DNA from: Terriglobia bacterium | GTDB lineage: Bacteria; Acidobacteriota; Terriglobia; Terriglobales; Acidobacteriaceae | Assembly: GCA_020073165.1 (NCBI GenBank) | Contig: JAIQFP010000004.1 | Span: forward strand, 124,001-188,000 | Length of the DNA stretch: 64,000 bases | Direction of reading: 5' to 3' | In this document: piece after piece, positions 26,870-34,889 of the stretch | How positions within the stretch are numbered: position 1 is the stretch's first letter | Layout of the letters: each line of letters opens with the position of its first letter | Made by a program: the position numbers and the translations under genes | The notes under the pieces: generated by a model | What the model was told of the DNA's origin: nothing | The model's input: the letters and a program-made list of their open reading frames with translations, nothing else | Databases searched by the model: none

Positions 26870-26981
26870 TTGCTAACGTCCCCCGCGGTCGTATTCCCTT
26901 CGTTATCTGTCCCTGAGACGGCGGATATTCCACACTTAGAGTCGGTGGCGGGAATCGGGTAGGGCGTAACTCTTTGATCTT

Positions 26982-27584
26982 TCAGCCTTTCCAGCGGTAT
27001 GCGTCAGGCTGCAGAAGGCCGATGTGGGCGAGGACGCGGTTGGCGAACTCGCGGGCCATGACATCCAAGCTAGTAGGGCGGTTATAGAAGGCCGGGATGA
27101 GGGGGAAGACCGTGGCGCCGGCGTCGGCGGCCCGGTACATGTTGCGGATGTGAATTTTGTTGAGCGGGGTCTCGCGGACGCACAGCACCAGGGGACGTTT
27201 TTCCTTGAGGCAGACGTCGGCGGCGCGCTCGATTAATTGTGCGGCAATGCCATTGGCAATACGGGCAAGCGTACCGACGCTGCATGGGATCACCACCATG
27301 GCGTCGGCGGGATAGGAGCCGCTGGCGATGTTGGCCCCGATATCGGCGTTGGCCTGCGGGTGAATTTTGCGCGAGGCCTTGCCCAGGATCTGGCCGACCA
27401 GGTTGCTGCGGCCGCGCAGGCTGAGTTCTTCCGCCATGACGCGCAGAGCGCTGTCGGAGGCGATGAAGTTCACGGTCTGGACGCGCTGGTCGCGTTCGAC
27501 CGCGAGCAGGAAGTGCTTGAGAAACAGAGATCCGCTGGCGCCGGTGGTGGCGACGGTCAGGTTCTGCGGTGGAGAGTTCGGCAA
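26982..27584 (-). CDS. ubiX: UbiX family flavin prenyltransferase
   Basis: 200 residues. UbiX makes prenylated FMN, the cofactor of UbiD-type decarboxylases. The TVATTGASGSLF nucleotide-binding start, MVVIPCSVGTLARIANG, CVRETPLNKIHIRNM and IPAFYNRP motifs are all present. I start it at TTG 27584 because GGAG lies five bases upstream and the fold begins nine residues later. The frame runs on to 27923 but includes intergenic repeat DNA. No ubiD is nearby. Divergent from the ChaN-like gene. Confidence 0.9.
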   Translation of the reverse strand: MPNSPPQNLTVATTGASGSLFLKHFLLAVERDQRVQTVNFIASDSALRVMAEELSLRGRSNLVGQILGKASRKIHPQANADIGANIASGSYPADAMVVIPCSVGTLARIANGIAAQLIERAADVCLKEKRPLVLCVRETPLNKIHIRNMYRAADAGATVFPLIPAFYNRPTSLDVMAREFANRVLAHIGLLQPDAYRWKG

Positions 27585-27670
27585 GAGGGCTCCGTTGCTG
27601 TTCTGGAGTTCTGAGCATAGGGAGGGCGAGGCGGGCAAGTCAAGGACGCGGTCGTTGTAGCTCGTCGCTA

Positions 27671-27736
27671 GTCGGTGGTCGTTAGTCGTTGGCCGACCAT
27701 GACCAAAGTTCTTGCCAACGACTAACGACCAACGAC
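27671..27736. repeat. 23-bp inverted repeat between ubiX and the ChaN-like gene
   Basis: Left arm 27671-27693 and right arm 27714-27736 are reverse complements at 22 of 23 positions, with a 20-base loop. Each arm is itself built from degenerate copies of a GTCGTTAGTCG-like unit. It lies in the divergent promoter interval, 14 bases before the ATG at 27751. It would form a very stable hairpin in DNA or RNA. Confidence 0.8.
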
Positions 27737-27750
27737 CAACGACAGAAATC

Positions 27751-29301
27751 ATGGCATCAGCTACCCATTTACGATCGCGGCGCAGTGCGGCGCAGCACTT
27801 CGCCCTGGCGGGGGTGCAGCGCGAAATTCGGGCCCAGGATTCCAGCAACCAGCGCAAATACTTGCGGGAGTTCAGCCAGGCCTTCCGCTCGTACGAGTCA
27901 GTGATTGATTCCCAGGAATTCAAAGCCCAGGTGAGCGCGGCGGATGTGGTTTTGATCGGGGATTATCACGCGCTCTCAGCTTCGCAACGCTTTGCCGCGA
28001 GTCTGCTGGAAGGACGGGCGCAGCCGGGGGATCGTCCGGTGGTGCTGGGGCTGGAGACCATCTTTGCGCGCGACCAGCACATTCTCGACGAATGGTGGCG
28101 GCGGGAGATCGACGAAGAAGAGCTGCGGCAGCGCATTCGCTTTGATTTCGACTGGGGCTACGACTGGACGCCTTTTTACGAGTTGCTGGTAACGGCCCGC
28201 GAGCATGCCGAGGGGATTTACGGCCTGGATTGCATGCCGCGGGAGGACTTGCGCAAGATCGGTGCGCGGGACCGCCATGCCGCGCACAAGATTGGCGAAA
28301 TTCGCCAGCGCCATCCCAATGCCGTGATCATGGTGCTGTTCGGCGAGTCGCACCTGGCTCCGGGACACCTTCCTCGTGAATTGCGCCAGCAGTTGAAAGA
28401 CGAACGTGTGCTCACCGTCCTGCAGAATGTGGACGCACTTTACTGGCGCGCCGCCGGCGAGCAGTCCAATCAAGTGGAAGCGGTACGTGTGCGGGACGAT
28501 GTGGTGTGCGTCTTCAACTCTACGCCCCTGGAGAAATACGAGAACTACCGACTCCATCTGAGCCGCTGGGGACGAAGCGAAGAGGAAGGGCCGGACCTGG
28601 CCCCCACTATCTATAACCTGGTGGACAGCCTGCTACGTTTTCTCGGGATCAACCGCTACGCCTCGCACAACGGCACCCAGCCCAAGTTCCTGGTCGACCT
28701 GTTGCCGGAGGTTTACGGTGCGGCGTCGGGTGCGCGGCTAAGCCGTCTGCTGATGCGCAAGGGGGCCAGCGAGGAGGCGATTACCGCCATGCTGCGCCAA
28801 GTCGAGGAAAGAGGCTGCGTGTACCTGGCGCGGGCCAATGCTTTCTACGTTGGCGAATTTCAGATGATGTACGCCGGGGAAGAGGTGGCGCGTTTTCTGC
28901 ATCACGCCTGCCGGGGTCTGCCGCAGCGTAACAACGGGGAGCATCGCCGCGACATGGCAGACCGCTTCTACACGCGGACGGTAGAAAACGCGCTGGGCTA
29001 TCTCGGTTCCCGGGTGCTGTATCCGGCAAGGCCGTCGGCTACCGACGGGGATCATCGCCAGTTGCTGCATGTGACGCCGGAATCCGAGCGGAAGAAGTTC
29101 GATGCCAGCTCCCAGTTGCTGGGCTACATGCTGGGCAACGCGGTGTACGATGCCTACCTCGAGGGGCGGGTGACCACGAGCATGTTGCGCCGCGTGTTCC
29201 TGACCCGCCTGGAAGAACCGGGCAAGGCGAGGGAAGTGTACCTCGAGCTGGCGGGCAAGGTGCGGCGCAAGAAGGCGCGAGGGGCAGGGGCGGATTCGTA
29301 G
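27751..29301 (+). CDS. ChaN-like (TIKI-fold) protein
   Basis: 516 residues. The N-terminal 270 residues match the ChaN/haem-binding-uptake family: ADVVLIGDYHALSASQRFAASLLE near the start, VVLGLETIF, and VIMVLFGESHLAPGHLP with the paired acidic and His residues of the TIKI/EreA-like fold. In Campylobacter and relatives ChaN binds haem. Here there is no signal peptide or lipobox, and a 250-residue C-terminal extension is not recognised. The ATG at 27751 follows the inverted repeat; the frame opens earlier but only within repeat DNA. The role is open. Confidence 0.7.
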   Translation: MASATHLRSRRSAAQHFALAGVQREIRAQDSSNQRKYLREFSQAFRSYESVIDSQEFKAQVSAADVVLIGDYHALSASQRFAASLLEGRAQPGDRPVVLGLETIFARDQHILDEWWRREIDEEELRQRIRFDFDWGYDWTPFYELLVTAREHAEGIYGLDCMPREDLRKIGARDRHAAHKIGEIRQRHPNAVIMVLFGESHLAPGHLPRELRQQLKDERVLTVLQNVDALYWRAAGEQSNQVEAVRVRDDVVCVFNSTPLEKYENYRLHLSRWGRSEEEGPDLAPTIYNLVDSLLRFLGINRYASHNGTQPKFLVDLLPEVYGAASGARLSRLLMRKGASEEAITAMLRQVEERGCVYLARANAFYVGEFQMMYAGEEVARFLHHACRGLPQRNNGEHRRDMADRFYTRTVENALGYLGSRVLYPARPSATDGDHRQLLHVTPESERKKFDASSQLLGYMLGNAVYDAYLEGRVTTSMLRRVFLTRLEEPGKAREVYLELAGKVRRKKARGAGADS

Positions 29302-29414
29302 CAGCCCGTAGGATTTCACGATCAATTGAACCTCCACGAAGTGATCAGCGGCACATCCCTATGGATCGGCTGCAGGCGAAGCTTGTGGAAGTAAGACAGA
29401 CGCCTGCTCAAGCA

Positions 29415-29530
29415 CGCTTCATTGCCACTGGTGCCGTCCCTGACGGGACTCAATCGTCTGTGCCTGCGCTTACCCGGCACTTCCGTGCCGGGCTTTCCTA
29501 TGCGGCTGCTACGCGGCTGCGATGCGTTCC
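29415..29530. repeat. Mosaic of GC hairpins, with a likely terminator
   Basis: The gap between the ChaN-like gene and larB (29302-29582) carries a GTCCC-TGAC-GGGAC hairpin (about 29437-29450), a CCCGGCAC-TTCC-GTGCCGGG hairpin (29473-29492) followed by CTTTCC, and a CGGCTGCTACGCGGCTG element. Near 29551-29578 it also has degenerate GCTGAATGCTGA-type repeats. The second hairpin can end the ChaN-like transcript. No gene is seen. Confidence 0.6.
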
Positions 29531-29582
29531 AAGTGCTACTCTAGACGGGCTGAATGCTGAATGCTGACGGCTGAGTGCTGCT

Positions 29583-30329
29583 TTGAACGCCGATTCCATC
29601 CGCAAATTGTTCGAACAGGTGCGCAAGGGCAGGCTCTCGCCCGATGAGGCGGTGGAGCGCCTGCGGCACCTGCCGTTTGAGGACCTGGGGTTTGCCAAGG
29701 TGGACCATCACCGGCGGCTGCGGGTGGGAATGCCCGAGGTGGTGTTTGGGCAGGGCAAGACGCCGGCGCAGATGGCGGAGATCTTCACGCGTTTGGCGAA
29801 ACATGGCGGCAACGTTCTGGCTACGCGCGCCAGTGAGGAGCAGTTTGCCGCGGTGAAGAAGAAGCTGCGTCGTGCCGAGTATCGTGAACTGGCGCGGGCC
29901 ATCGTGCTGCAGCAGGACAGAAAAAAGTACGGCAAGGGGACAGTGGCCGTGGTCTCGGCGGGAACCAGCGACATTCCGGTGGCGGAAGAGGCAGTCGTGA
30001 CCGCGGAGATCATGGGGAATGATGTGGAGCATCTTTATGACGTTGGAGTGGCCGGCATTCATCGTCTGCTGGCAAACCGGGCGAGCTTGACCCGAGCGCG
30101 AGTGATCATCGTCTGCGCGGGAATGGAAGGCGCCCTCCCCAGCGTTGTCGGCGGGCTGGTGGGAGTTCCGGTGATTGCGGTGCCGACCAGCGTCGGTTAT
30201 GGGGCGGCGTTCAAGGGCGTTGCGGCGTTGCTGGGAATGATGAACTCCTGCGCGTCGAATGTGAGTGTGGTCAATATTGACAATGGATTTGGGGCGGGGT
30301 ACGTGGCGGCGCTGATTAATCGGCTGTAA
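29583..30329 (+). CDS. larB: LarB, nickel-pincer cofactor biosynthesis carboxylase
   Basis: 248 residues. LarB carboxylates and hydrolyses nicotinic acid adenine dinucleotide, the first step of the nickel-pincer cofactor of lactate racemase and relatives. The C-terminal AIR-carboxylase-like domain is clear: [47 protein letters not shown] and [27 protein letters not shown]. The start is TTG at 29583. No larA, larC or larE is nearby. It ends in front of a strong bidirectional terminator. Confidence 0.92.
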   Translation: MNADSIRKLFEQVRKGRLSPDEAVERLRHLPFEDLGFAKVDHHRRLRVGMPEVVFGQGKTPAQMAEIFTRLAKHGGNVLATRASEEQFAAVKKKLRRAEYRELARAIVLQQDRKKYGKGTVAVVSAGTSDIPVAEEAVVTAEIMGNDVEHLYDVGVAGIHRLLANRASLTRARVIIVCAGMEGALPSVVGGLVGVPVIAVPTSVGYGAAFKGVAALLGMMNSCASNVSVVNIDNGFGAGYVAALINRL

Positions 30330-30361
30330 CCCTGTAACGCAGGCGTACTCTCAAAGAAGAG

Positions 30362-30387
30362 AAAGGCACGGCTCGCTCCGTGCCTTT
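30362..30387. terminator. Bidirectional terminator between larB and the BON gene
   Basis: AAAGGCACGG (30362-30371), loop CTCGCT, CCGTGCCTTT (30378-30387): ten perfect pairs. On the minus strand CTCTTCTTT follows; on the plus strand CCCCTCTGT. It serves two convergent genes. Confidence 0.8.
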
Positions 30388-30406
30388 CCCCTCTGTCACC
30401 GCTGGG

Positions 30407-31162
30407 TTACGACTTCTTGGCTACTTCCAGGTTGTTTTGCACGCTGAACACGCCAGAGATCTGTCCGGCGCGGATGCCGGCCACATTCTTGTCCATTGTG
30501 TTTTCCACCGTACCGTACAGGATCAGCTTGCCATTGCTGACCACGATGCGGATCGGGGCTGCGGGGTCACTGGCGTAGCGGCCCAGCACCGGGTCGCGGT
30601 AAATCACACGCAGGGCCCGCAAGCGGATGTCGTCATCAAAGTTCGATACCGGGGCCACCCGGATATCGTTGACCACCTCCTTGACGCCGGGCATGTTGCC
30701 GGCGATCCACAGCGCCGAGTCGCGGTCCACGTCGGTTCGGGTCTCACCGCTCAGGGTGGCGACACCATCCTGCACCGAGGCCGTGATGTAGTTGAACTGG
30801 TTGCCGTAGCCAATTCGGTCGAAATACAGCTTGCGATCCAGTTGGGCCGCCAGCTGCGCGTCGAGCGCAGTGCTACTGACCTCGATCAAGTTGCGCACGC
30901 CCTGCACCTTGTCCATCTTCCGGACCTTCTTGGCCGCATCCAGCTTCTGCTGATAGAGGTCGACGGACCCGGTCAGGGTCACGATGCCGTCGTCTACGCT
31001 GGATTGCAGGTTGCGAAATTCTTTTTTGTCTGCCAACTGCTGCGCTACCCGAGACTGAATGTCCCGGTCATAGCGCGCGGCGCTGCTGGTCTGCGCCACC
31101 AGGGTTACACTCAGGATCCCCACCACCACCAACGAACCCAGGGTCTTCAAAAAGCCTTTCAT
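30407..31162 (-). CDS. Secreted protein with three BON domains
   Basis: 251 residues: a signal peptide (LGSLVVVGILSVTLVAQTSSA) and three BON modules recognised by the repeated VDDGIVTLTGSV, VQDGVATLSGET and VSNGKLILYGTV strands, each followed by a helix. BON domains bind phospholipid or act in envelope maintenance (OsmY, DolP). The ATG at 31162 has GAGGAG nine bases upstream. The promoter region shared with the divergent MarR gene holds a TAACCGGTTA palindrome near 31191-31200, so it may be regulated. Confidence 0.88.
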   Translation of the reverse strand: MKGFLKTLGSLVVVGILSVTLVAQTSSAARYDRDIQSRVAQQLADKKEFRNLQSSVDDGIVTLTGSVDLYQQKLDAAKKVRKMDKVQGVRNLIEVSSTALDAQLAAQLDRKLYFDRIGYGNQFNYITASVQDGVATLSGETRTDVDRDSALWIAGNMPGVKEVVNDIRVAPVSNFDDDIRLRALRVIYRDPVLGRYASDPAAPIRIVVSNGKLILYGTVENTMDKNVAGIRAGQISGVFSVQNNLEVAKKS

Positions 31163-31310
31163 GGGAGTTGCTCCTCAAGGCCGGTTTACTAACCGGTTAG
31201 TTAATTAATTGGATGAGGGCGTTCGGCAGAAGGATGTACAAAGAAATTCCTCCCGGCGACAATGGAGAACTCATTTAGTATGAGCAACTTAAGCTGAGGC
31301 ATTGCGAGAT

Positions 31311-31346
31311 TTGACAATGGTCGTTATAACGACTAGATTGCGGATG
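31311..31346 (+). promoter_or_regulatory. MarR gene promoter with a 14-bp palindromic operator in the spacer; leaderless start
   Basis: TTGACA (31311-31316) and TAGATT (31334-31339) are 17 bases apart. The perfect palindrome GTCGTTATAACGAC (31320-31333) fills almost the whole spacer. The GTG start at 31346 lies seven bases after the -10 box, so the mRNA should begin at or next to the start codon. This is a typical layout for autorepression. Confidence 0.65.
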
Positions 31347-31816
31347 TGGCCAGGGGACTCGATGCCGACGCGAAACCAAGCAAGCCCATTCTCAGCGTGG
31401 AGGAGCAAGCTTTCGTCGCCCTGCAACGCACCGCCGACCGGTTGGCCGGTCGCATCTCAGAGATGCTCAAGCAGCACGGGCTTTCGGCGACGCAATACAA
31501 CGCGCTGCGGATTCTGCGCGGGGCAGGGCCGCAGGGGCTGGCGTGCAGCGAGATTGGAGAGCGCATGATCACCCGTGATCCCGACATCACTCGGCTAGTG
31601 GACCGCCTGGAGCGCCGCGGGTTCGTCGAGCGCAGCCGCGAGCAGAAAGACCGGCGCGTGATCACGACACGCATCACGCCGGCGGGACTGCAAACCCTCA
31701 AAGACCTGGACCGGCCCATTCATGAGTATCACCACCAACTGCTCGGTCATCTGGGAGAGCAGCGATTGCATTCCCTGATCCGGTTGCTGGAGGCGGCCCG
31801 GGAGCATGCGGTGTAA
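31346..31816 (+). CDS. MarR family transcriptional regulator
   Basis: 156 residues with the MarR winged helix: LSATQYNALRILRGAGPQGLACSEIGERM, then DPDITRLVDRLERRGFVERSREQKDRRVITTRITPAG, where the DxRxx wing is DRRV. MarR proteins are dimeric repressors released by small phenolic or oxidising compounds. The GTG start has no ribosome-binding site and fits a leaderless transcript. A DoxX gene follows 77 bases downstream and is the likely target; the divergent BON gene may be another. Confidence 0.9.
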   Translation: MARGLDADAKPSKPILSVEEQAFVALQRTADRLAGRISEMLKQHGLSATQYNALRILRGAGPQGLACSEIGERMITRDPDITRLVDRLERRGFVERSREQKDRRVITTRITPAGLQTLKDLDRPIHEYHHQLLGHLGEQRLHSLIRLLEAAREHAV

Positions 31817-31893
31817 TCTGTCATCTCCAAAGCATTCAGAACAGAACCCGGTTCTTCGGAAGCCGCGACCTGTGGCAGAGAGGGGAAAGGAAC

Positions 31894-32304
31894 ATGAGTA
31901 ACAGCTCGAGCCTGCAGTCCTGGGGCATAACCTTGCTGCGTGTGATCGTCGGGATCGTGTTCGTGATGCACGGTGGGGAGAAGCTGTTTGTCTACGGAAT
32001 TCATCATGTGGTGGGATACTTCGGCAGCATAGGCGTTCCATCTCCCGCGCTCTTTGCCCCGGTGGTCACGGCGGTCGAGTTTCTGGGGGGATTGGCGATG
32101 ATATTGGGACTGGGAACGCGGTGGGCCGCGGTCTTGCTCATCTTCGACATGATCGGGGTGATCCTTGCGGCCAAGCTCAGCGGTGGCTTTTTTGCGCCGG
32201 CAGGATTTGAATACGAACTGACCCTGTTGGTCGCCAATCTCTCCCTGCTGTTGACGGGCCCGGGGGCAGCCTCGCTGGATGCGAGGATCAGGAAACGGAG
32301 TTGA
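31894..32304 (+). CDS. DoxX family membrane protein
   Basis: 136 residues with four membrane helices. The DoxX pattern is clear: LLRVIVGIVFVMHGGEKLF, then FGSIGVPSPALFAPVVTAVEFLGGLAMILGLGTRWAA, and the closing ELTLLVANLSLLLTGPG. Family members are linked to thiol or redox stress and detoxification. AAAGGAA lies just before the ATG at 31894. It is downstream of the MarR gene, probably in the same operon. Confidence 0.92.
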   Translation: MSNSSSLQSWGITLLRVIVGIVFVMHGGEKLFVYGIHHVVGYFGSIGVPSPALFAPVVTAVEFLGGLAMILGLGTRWAAVLLIFDMIGVILAAKLSGGFFAPAGFEYELTLLVANLSLLLTGPGAASLDARIRKRS

Positions 32305-32318
32305 AGCTGAAACCGGTG

Positions 32319-32340
32319 GAGACGCAGCGATCTGCGTCTC
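32319..32340. repeat. Hairpin of the GAGACGCAG...CTAC family
   Basis: GAGACGCAG (32319-32327), four bases, CTGCGTCTC (32332-32340), then TAC. It is the sister of the copy at 23323-23346 and lies between the convergent doxX and adenosine-kinase-like genes, where it may act as a transcription barrier. Confidence 0.7.
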
Positions 32341-32353
32341 TACAGGACGTCTC

Positions 32354-32838
32354 TTACCGCTTGTAACCGATCTTGCGCAGGAATTCCTTGCGCGCAGTGA
32401 TATCGACTGGGCCCTCGATACCTTTCGGCGAGCTGCCGTCGATCACGCCCATCACCCCGCGTCCCTGAGCGGTTTTCGCCACGATCACCTCCACGGGTTG
32501 GCGCTGGCGCAGAAAATCGAACACACCTCCGGGATATTCTGCACCACGTTCAGCAGGTTGATGGGATAGGCGTTGCGCAGGATGAGCACGAAGATGTGTC
32601 CGGCAGAGAGGGCCTGCGCGTTGCGGATGGCAGCCTGGCGAAGTTCGTCGTCGTTGCCTTCCGAGCGAGTGAGGCAGGGGCCGGAAGCTTCGTTGAAGGC
32701 CAGGCCGAACTTGCCCTGCGGGACGGTGTTGACTACGGCCTCGTACATATCTTCCACCGTCTTGATGAAATGAGTCTGGCCAACGATGATATTGGTGTCG
32801 GACGGAACTTCCAGGCGCACCGATTCGAACTCAAGCAT
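32354..32838 (-). pseudogene. Adenosine-specific kinase-like protein (DUF355), with a one-base deletion near 32490
   Basis: From the ATG at 32838 (GGAGG five bases upstream) the frame encodes the DUF355 fold: VPSDTNIIVGQTHFIKTVEDMYEA, FGLAFNEASGPCLTRSEGND, LNVVQNIPEVCSIFCASANP. It then hits a premature stop. If one G is restored (CCGTGG to CCGGTGG near 32490), the frame continues VEVIVAKTAQGRG to a stop at 32354, giving 161 residues, the family's normal length, with an intact C-terminal GSSPKGIEGP. So the gene is whole except for one base: an assembly error or a recent mutation. It lies 14 bases after purB and should share its transcript. Confidence 0.8.
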
Positions 32839-32852
32839 AGTGGCCTCCGGCG

Positions 32853-34202
32853 CTACCTTCCGCGCTTCTTCTTGGCGGCAGTCTTGGCCCGCCGTGCACC
32901 GCCTCCGCTCCCCGGAAATACCCGTGCGAAGATCTTGTCGATGTTGCGCAGTTGGCGCTTCAGATCGAAGGCGTGCTCGAGCTGTTGGCGTGGGACTCGG
33001 CTGGTGATGTCTTTGTCCTTGAGTACCAAGGCGTGGAAGTTCAGGCCTTCCTTCCACGCGCGCATAGCGTGGTGTTGCACCATGCGGTAGGCGTCTTCGC
33101 GGGAGACGCCGTGTTCCACCAGGTCGAGCAGAAGCTGGCCGCTAAAGACCAGGCCGCCGCTACTCTCCAGGTTTGCCTTCATGCGCTCCGGATAAACGAA
33201 CAGGGTGTCCACGACGTTGGCGGTTTTCTGGAGGAGGTAATCCACCAGGGTGGCGGAGTCAGGGATGATGATGCGCTCGACCGAAGAATGCGAGATGTCG
33301 CGCTCGTGCCATAGCGCGACGTTTTCAAATGCCGCCTGGGCGTTGGAGCGCACTACGCGGGCCAGGCCGCTGATCTGTTCGCAGGTGACGGGGTTGCGCT
33401 TGTGCGGCATGGCGGAAGAGCCCTTCTGCTTTTCGCTGAAGTACTCTTCGGCTTCGCGCACCTCAGTGCGCTGTAGGTGGCGGATCTCGGTGGCGATCTT
33501 GTCCAAGGTGGAGGCGATGACGGCCAGGGTTGCGAGATATGCGGCATGGCGGTCGCGCTGAATGACCTGGGAAGAAATGGCGGCGGCCTGTAATCCGAGC
33601 CGGGCGCAGATCTTTTCCTCGAGTTCAGGGCTGAGGTGGGCAAAGGTGCCCACGGCGCCGGAGAACTTTCCGACCCGCATATCCTCGGCGGCTCGTTCGA
33701 AGCGGGCGATGCCGCGCTGCACCTCGGAATACCAGTTCGCCAGCTTGAAGCCGAAGGTGATGGGCTCGGCGTGGACGCCGTGGGTGCGGCCGACCATGGG
33801 GGTGTCTTTGAACTCCCAGGCGCGGCGCTTGAGCACGTCGGAGAGACGTTCAAGGTCGTCGGCGATGATGGCAGACGCCTGGCCGATGAGCAGGGCCTGG
33901 GCAGTGTCCACCACATCGTTGGAAGTCAGGCCGTAGTGAAACCAGCGGGCCTGGGGGCCTACGATCTCGGCCACCGCGGTGGTGAAGGCAATCACGTCGT
34001 GGCGGACTTCAGCTTCGATCTCCTGAATGCGCTCCAGGTCGAAGTCGGCGCGCTCGCGGATCGCCTTGGCAGCGTCCTTGGGCACCAGGCCGGCTTCGGC
34101 CAGGGTCTCGGTGGCGGCCACTTCGACCGCCAGCCAGGTGCGGAAGCGATTCTCGTCGCTCCAGATGCGGCCCATGTCAGGGCGTGTATAGCGTGGAATC
34201 AA
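32853..34202 (-). CDS. purB: Adenylosuccinate lyase
   Basis: 449 residues. PurB catalyses two steps of purine synthesis, cleaving SAICAR and adenylosuccinate to release fumarate. The fumarase/aspartase signature GSSAMPHKRNP is intact, with TSNDVVDTAQ, GRTHGVHAEP and the catalytic His region. A short Gly-rich, Lys/Arg-rich tail ends the protein. The start is TTG at 34202 with GAGAGG seven bases upstream. It is divergent from the MarR-ClC operon and upstream of the adenosine-specific kinase-like gene, a sensible purine-linked pair. Confidence 0.95.
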   Translation of the reverse strand: MIPRYTRPDMGRIWSDENRFRTWLAVEVAATETLAEAGLVPKDAAKAIRERADFDLERIQEIEAEVRHDVIAFTTAVAEIVGPQARWFHYGLTSNDVVDTAQALLIGQASAIIADDLERLSDVLKRRAWEFKDTPMVGRTHGVHAEPITFGFKLANWYSEVQRGIARFERAAEDMRVGKFSGAVGTFAHLSPELEEKICARLGLQAAAISSQVIQRDRHAAYLATLAVIASTLDKIATEIRHLQRTEVREAEEYFSEKQKGSSAMPHKRNPVTCEQISGLARVVRSNAQAAFENVALWHERDISHSSVERIIIPDSATLVDYLLQKTANVVDTLFVYPERMKANLESSGGLVFSGQLLLDLVEHGVSREDAYRMVQHHAMRAWKEGLNFHALVLKDKDITSRVPRQQLEHAFDLKRQLRNIDKIFARVFPGSGGGARRAKTAAKKKRGR

Positions 34203-34405
34203 GGCTGCGCCTCTCGGATGCCGGTGAAAATTGCGGGACTAAGGATTCTAAATGGGGAAGTGTCTAGTGACCAGTGGGCAGTGGGTTTTAGTCCACGCTC
34301 AGCCGGCCTTGGCCAAGGGCAGGGAGTTCCGGGCCGGCTACGAGCCGCTTCCCAATCCACAATACATCGTGATACGATATGTAAAGAATTATGGTCGCGG
34401 TACGA

Positions 34406-34419
34406 TATAATCCGCGGCA
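34406..34419 (+). promoter_or_regulatory. Consensus -10 box directly upstream of a leaderless marR start
   Basis: TATAAT (34406-34411) ends seven bases before the ATG at 34419, so the transcript should start at the start codon. The region before it has TACGATAT repeated twice (about 34372 and 34401) and an ATCGT-GAT-ACGAT inverted repeat near 34365-34378, likely operator sites. No good -35 box is seen. Confidence 0.55.
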
Positions 34420-34886
34420 TGACAGCCCAACTCACGCTGGCGGATTACCAGGCGCTGGCGGAACTGCGCTACCAGATTCGCCGCTTTCTCTACTTTAGCG
34501 AGCAGGCTGCCCGGGCTGCCGCGCTGGAGCCACGGCAGCATCAGTTGATGCTGGCGCTCAAAGGATTGCCCGAGGGCGTGCGGCCGCGGATCGGGGAACT
34601 GGCCGAGCGTCTGCAGATCCAGCACCACAGTACAGTGGAGCTGGTGAATCGGCTGGCGGCCGGCGGGTATGTCCGGCGGCAGCGCGGAGGCGAGGACCGG
34701 CGTGAAGTGCTGCTCTCGCTGACTCCCAAAGGGGAGAAGGTGTTGCGGGAACTCTCGCTGCATCACAAAGCAGAACTGCGAATGCAAGGGCCGGCGCTGG
34801 TCGGTGCACTCAAACGCGCGATGCAGACACGGGAAGAAGCCGCAAGGACGCGGCCGGACCCGGCAAGAAAAAGGAGAAGTGGTTAG
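34419..34886 (+). CDS. MarR family transcriptional regulator linked to a ClC channel
   Basis: 155 residues with a MarR winged helix: PRQHQLMLALKGLPEGVRPRIGELAERLQIQHHSTVELVNRLAAGGYVRRQRGGEDRREVLLSLTPKG. The wing is DRREV and the dimer helices flank it. The ATG at 34419 has a consensus -10 box seven bases upstream and no ribosome-binding site, suggesting a leaderless mRNA. The frame is open over 780 bases upstream, but that part is antisense to purB. The ClC gene starts three bases after its stop, so both form an operon and the channel is the likely regulated partner. Confidence 0.88.
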   Translation: MTAQLTLADYQALAELRYQIRRFLYFSEQAARAAALEPRQHQLMLALKGLPEGVRPRIGELAERLQIQHHSTVELVNRLAAGGYVRRQRGGEDRREVLLSLTPKGEKVLRELSLHHKAELRMQGPALVGALKRAMQTREEAARTRPDPARKRRSG

Positions 34887-34889
34887 AGC

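Noticed and set aside
27585-27923. Longer N-terminus of UbiX
   Set aside because: It runs through the inverted repeat and overlaps the divergent ChaN-like gene; TTG 27584 has a ribosome-binding site and gives the family length.
29437-29530. Possible CRISPR-like array in the hairpin-rich gap before larB
   Set aside because: The hairpins differ from each other, no regular repeat-spacer spacing exists, and there are no cas genes.
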